Below are positions 20,519 to 23,445 of a stretch of DNA of 23,445 nt, in pieces (the first letter of the stretch is position 1; each line of letters begins with the position of its first letter). The notes beneath the pieces were generated by a model, which was not told the origin of the DNA, made no database searches, and was given only the letters and a program-made list of their open reading frames with translations. The DNA comes from Nephromyces sp. MM_2019 (lineage: Eukaryota > Apicomplexa > Aconoidasida > Nephromycida). The position numbers were made by a program, and so were the translations under genes. Where the stretch lies: NCBI GenBank assembly GCA_015657535.1, contig JADHZB010001292.1, positions 1-23,445 of the forward strand. Reading direction: 5' to 3'.

Positions 20519-23403
20519 TCAATGATACTTCCACGGAGTTGGAGCACCACCTGAAGATTTTCCCTCCTCTTCAGTTGCTTCATCTACGCCATTTTTGGGG
20601 GTAAACTTGAGATTTCCTTCCTTGTAACGCGTGTCAAAACTTGAAAGATTCATTGAGCGTCTGCGTGGCGGTTTGTCGAGATTTTTAGCAGAGACGATAG
20701 CTCCTGAGCTCATGAGAGACTGCAGGCGTTCTTGCCAGGGGGTAGTATCAATCTGTGTATTACAAAGAGATGGGGAGGAGGGAAGTTTGAGGGGGCCTTG
20801 AGGGAGATTACGTTTTTGGTAAAAAACGAGACAAAATTTGGAGGAAAAGCACTTTCTTGTAGAATCATCAAAAAGCCTAGTGGTTATTGCTGGTGGAAGC
20901 TCAAGGGTGTGCATCGTTTATCTACGTCAAAATGAAGTTTTTAAGAGCTTTTTTTGATGGTTTTAGGCAGTTTCTGCTTGCTCATATGCTTTATCTTGTG
21001 CTCATGTTAATCAAGAAAATGCACGTCTGATTGATGGTTTCTCTGTTTTTTGTCAAACTCTTTTGATCGGCTTATTTTTACCGGGGGAAAATTGGAAAAA
21101 ACCAGCTTAAAAGGAGCAAATTCAGCGAAATTGAGCTTATATTTGATAAAAATATCTCAGAGAGTCGATGAACTGTAGTTTTTGGCAGGAATATCCGCTT
21201 GGAATAGGCTAAAATATCCACTAGATACATTGGGGTTGCATCATAGTATGCATTTTGAGCTGCTAATGTACTTTGCGTGAAGTATCTACTATTTTACGTA
21301 GCTTAGCGCATCTCAGAGGGGAAAAAACTGCATTTCCAGTAATTTTCCAGGAATATGGAGCTCAAAGCGAGATAAAGCAAAGCAATAATCGCTTGATCAC
21401 AGCAAATCATCTCAAAACATACACAAAGAACACACAAACACACAAACATACACACACTAGATTTATCATATATATATATGCACACCTCTCTGAAGGGTTG
21501 AGGGTTGATTTCATCTAAGCTCCGAGCCTCTGACGAAACTCCGCTATGAATGAAGGGAAGAGTTCGGTCTGGCCTCATCTGAGTCCTGTCTTCATCAATA
21601 TGAAGCCTGGGATTAAGGTCCCACTCGTCACCTATTCAGTACGGAAAAACACCAAAAGACGGGCTAAAGGTAGCTCTTGGTTTCGCACACACATCAACGA
21701 GAATGCGAACACATCATGCCGAAGGAGATCAGTAGAAAAATAAAAGAAAATAATGAAGAACATCTTGAAAAAAGCAGGGAAATAAGCAGAAAATTCGGTT
21801 TTATTTGATGTTTCATCTTCATCTGTTTCCTCTTCCTTTTGGAGTGCAGTTATAGCAGTGGCTCATGTGGAAGGAGGAGGAACTTGAGGATAAAAAAGGG
21901 AAAAAGCAGACGCATTTTGATGCCCAAAGACGCAAAAAGAACCTCAGTTAAAAGAGGCAAAATAAACATGAAGGAGTGTGTTATTTTGCTAATACCCTTA
22001 CACAAGAGAGCACACATAAATCTATGCACACACCTTTGATGAAGACGAAAAAACCCTGCTTCCACATTGGCACACATCGAATTGCTTCAAGTGCATCTAT
22101 ATGATTGGATAACTAGGAAAAAACCACAGAGGCTCGCTCATTGCTAGAATCTTTACCGTATGCAACCAAAGACACACAAACTGAAACAGAGGCATGCACA
22201 CAATCTCCAGCATGCTGATACCCAATTATACACATAATTTTCAGCATACCCGCATGCTCCATCCCCAAAATCACCAACACCCACACACACACAATTTCCA
22301 GCACGCCGATACCCACGCGCACACACAATCTCCAGCACGCCGACACCCAGACATACGCGTAGTCTTCAGCACACCAACACCCACATACACACATAATCGT
22401 CCACACACCCACATGCTCCAACTCACCCACAACCTCCAACACATCAACACACACACAAAATCACCTGCAAGTAAGTTAGAGAGAGGAAGCTTCCAAGCCT
22501 CTTTATCATCACCCATCGACCAGAGCTGATGACGCTGAGGTCTCAGCTTCCCATCTGTCTTCACACCGTAGCTCACATTCTTCTTCGTTATCGCTGGGTT
22601 TCTGCCAATGTTACGAGATGAAGCAATCATCTTCACCTCATCAGGTACTGAATCTTCAAGCGTTACGATCGCTTTCTTATACATAGGGCCATTCCTATAG
22701 TAGTCACCTAGCACACAGGCGAAAGAGAGGGTGGAGGAACAGTGATTGTGTATGTAAAACAAGAAAAAAATGGGGGTGAGAGGAGTGTGAGTTGAGGGGG
22801 GAAGCATAGCGTGTGTATATGAGACGGTGTGGATACGTTTGGTTATTATGAATGTAGTGTGTGTGCGTACGTTTGAGATACGGTGAGGAAGCCTTTGGTT
22901 ACTATAAATTTAGTGTGCGTGTATGTACAGTATGCAGTGGATTTATGCCAGTGTGGGATATAATGGAAAGCCCTTCGCTTAGTATAAACGTAGTGTGCGC
23001 GTGGGCGGGATGTAGTGGAGACTCCTTCATGACGTATGTGGTAGGAGTACATAATCTCAAAGTAAAAACACTAACTGAAACTCCCCAAAACCCTAAATAA
23101 AATCACTGCCCCCCTCTTCAGCACCAACCCCCTCACCTTCCCCCCTCTTCAGTACCAACCCCTCCACCCTCCCCCCTCTTCAAAGTGAGAAACCTACGTT
23201 TTCCAGAGCCCACATTCCGTCTTATCTCTGGTATTTTGATAAGTGTGTTAACCTTGATAACTCGAGCAGAGTATATCGCCCGAAGATACTCTTTAATCTC
23301 AACTTTAGTTAAGTTGATAGGAACCCTAAAGGCTATACGATTCTTCTCAATGAAAGCCCCCGAACGATGAAGGCTAAAGGTGTGCCATGGAAAGAAGACG
23401 TTC
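20519..23403 (-). CDS. MRPL23: Mitochondrial large-subunit ribosomal protein uL23m (5' exon beyond window)
   Basis: Four visible exons on the minus strand: 23403-23198, 22707-22465, 21631-21486 and 20752-20519 (TGA stop). Junction phases agree throughout (1, 1, 0), giving 275 residues. The first visible exon holds the uL23 core: PWHTFSLHRSG, IAFRVPINLTKVEIKEYL, IYSARVIKVNTL; exon two continues with GKRDYYRNGPMYKKAIVTL, the usual end of the fold. Human MRPL23 shows the same order (NVVYPLYRLGG, VQFRIP, RNYLEGIYNVPV, KRRD, YKVAYVQL). The protein binds 23S-type rRNA near the polypeptide exit tunnel of the mitoribosome. The ~170-residue C-terminal extension is longer than in human (153 residues in total), polar, and ends GAPTPWKYH. 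The first exon enters in phase 2 behind a 30-plus nt pyrimidine tract, so the ATG lies past 23445. Donors GTAGGT, GTGATT and GTGTGC are weak, so exon ends of the extension are less sure than the core. Confidence 0.86.
20753..21485 (-). other. Intron of the uL23m gene with CA tract
   Basis: 733 bp, phase 0, from GAG|GTGTGC to AATACACAG|ATTG. It contains a CA-rich run at 21420-21460 and a (TA)n at 21467-21478 close to the donor. No additional exon was recognised, but a small one cannot be excluded because the donor is weak. Confidence 0.7.
21632..22464 (-). other. Intron of the uL23m gene
   Basis: 833 bp, phase 1, from TTGCAG|GTGATT to ACTGAATAG|GTGAC. Its first 270 bases on the sense strand are the 34 bp minisatellite listed separately, so the donor lies directly against the array. 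Removal joins LSNLLAG to DEWDLNPR. Confidence 0.75.
22197..22455. repeat. 34 bp minisatellite, about 7-8 copies
   Basis: The unit on the plus strand is close to ctccagcacgccgataccca followed by cacgcgcacacacaat. The ccagca-like anchor falls at about 22205, 22239, 22270, 22296, 22330, 22364, 22398 and 22432, so the period is 34 bp for most copies. Copies at 22296 and 22330 are nearly identical. Because 34 is not a multiple of three, the minus-strand open frame through it shows a rotating Cys/Trp/Val pattern and is not a protein repeat. Confidence 0.85.
22805..23050. repeat. GT-rich degenerate tandem repeat, 48-80 bp spacing
   Basis: The anchor tag(t/c)gtgtg(c)gtg occurs near 22807, 22855, 22911 and 22991, each followed by a gataYggtg(t/a)gga…ttggtta(c/t)tataaat block. 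Copies diverge and vary in length. Open frames here on either strand are repeat shadows. Confidence 0.65.
23109..23182. repeat. 31 bp C/G-rich tandem repeat, 2.4 copies
   Basis: cccccctcttca begins at 23109, 23140 and 23171, an exact 31 bp period, with caccaacccc(c/t)(t/c)ca between copies. On the sense strand of the uL23m gene this is a G-run array starting about 15 nt after the donor site, with runs of four to six G separated by short loops. Confidence 0.9.
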
Positions 23404-23445
23404 CTAAAGAGGGGGAGGGAGAGTGAAGAGGAGAGGAGGGGGGGG
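23404..23445 (-). other. Long polypyrimidine tract and 3' splice site before uL23m visible exon 1
   Basis: On the minus strand the last bases of the window read as an almost pure C/T stretch ending CTCTTTAG, directly before the exon that starts G|AAC GTC TTC. This is an unusually strong acceptor and shows that at least one more upstream exon exists. Confidence 0.75.

Larger units (their letters stand above)
22708..23197 (-). other. Intron of the uL23m gene with two minisatellites
   Basis: 490 bp, phase 1, from AAAC|GTAGGT to TGTGTGCTAG|GTGAC. Removal gives GSGKRDYYRNG, continuous with the uL23 fold, which supports the junction. It contains the G-rich 31 bp array (23109-23182) beside the donor and the GT array (22805-23050) before the acceptor. 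Confidence 0.85.

Noticed and set aside
22113..22529. Overlapping open frames on both strands (Cys/Trp/Val-rich minus, Thr/His/Pro-rich plus)
   Set aside because: Both are readings of the 34 bp minisatellite. A 34 bp period shifts frame each copy, so no protein repeat exists.
23185..23370. Plus-strand 61-codon frame
   Set aside because: Antisense of the uL23m core exon.
1..23445. Search for tRNA, rRNA, CRISPR arrays, phage or insertion-sequence genes
   Set aside because: No B-box-like GGTTCGA on either strand in a tRNA context, no rRNA core motif, no spaced identical direct repeats with unique spacers, and no transposase or reverse-transcriptase motif recognised.

Overview
The window looks like nuclear DNA of an AT-rich, gene-poor protist, most likely an apicomplexan or a close alveolate relative. 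The reasons are a large transcription-factor-like protein with three AP2 domains of the divergent ApiAP2 style, GT-AG spliceosomal introns that interrupt every well-supported gene, a nucleus-encoded mitochondrial ribosomal protein (so a translating mitochondrion), and long non-coding stretches full of degenerate CA/GT and polypyrimidine minisatellites. There are no operons, Shine-Dalgarno sites or phage or insertion-sequence genes. No species is named because nothing in the sequence fixes one. Both window ends lie in G-rich runs, so this may be a whole contig broken at hard-to-read sequence.

Layout. 1-1554 (minus): 5' part of a probable gene running off the left edge, with a presequence-like N-terminus. 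0.4-3.4 kb: several minisatellites, including an 87-93 bp tandem repeat. 3.4-6.7 kb: no convincing gene. 6788-11477 (plus): the main gene, two exons, 1474 residues, four consecutive 23-residue MORN-type units (the last degenerate) followed by three AP2-like domains. 11.5-14.8 kb: no convincing gene. 14937-16297 (minus): three-exon gene for a small secreted protein with a Thr-rich tail. 16.3-20.5 kb: only weak exon candidates, the best being a cluster at 17461-18432 (plus). 20519-23403 (minus): four visible exons of mitochondrial ribosomal protein uL23m, whose introns carry three different minisatellites; the first exon is beyond the right edge.

The genes do not form an obvious pathway. The most unusual object is the MORN-AP2 protein, which joins a membrane/cytoskeleton-type repeat to sequence-specific DNA-binding domains. 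Several exons were found only by reading both strands for open frames bounded by splice signals, because they lack their own start codon.
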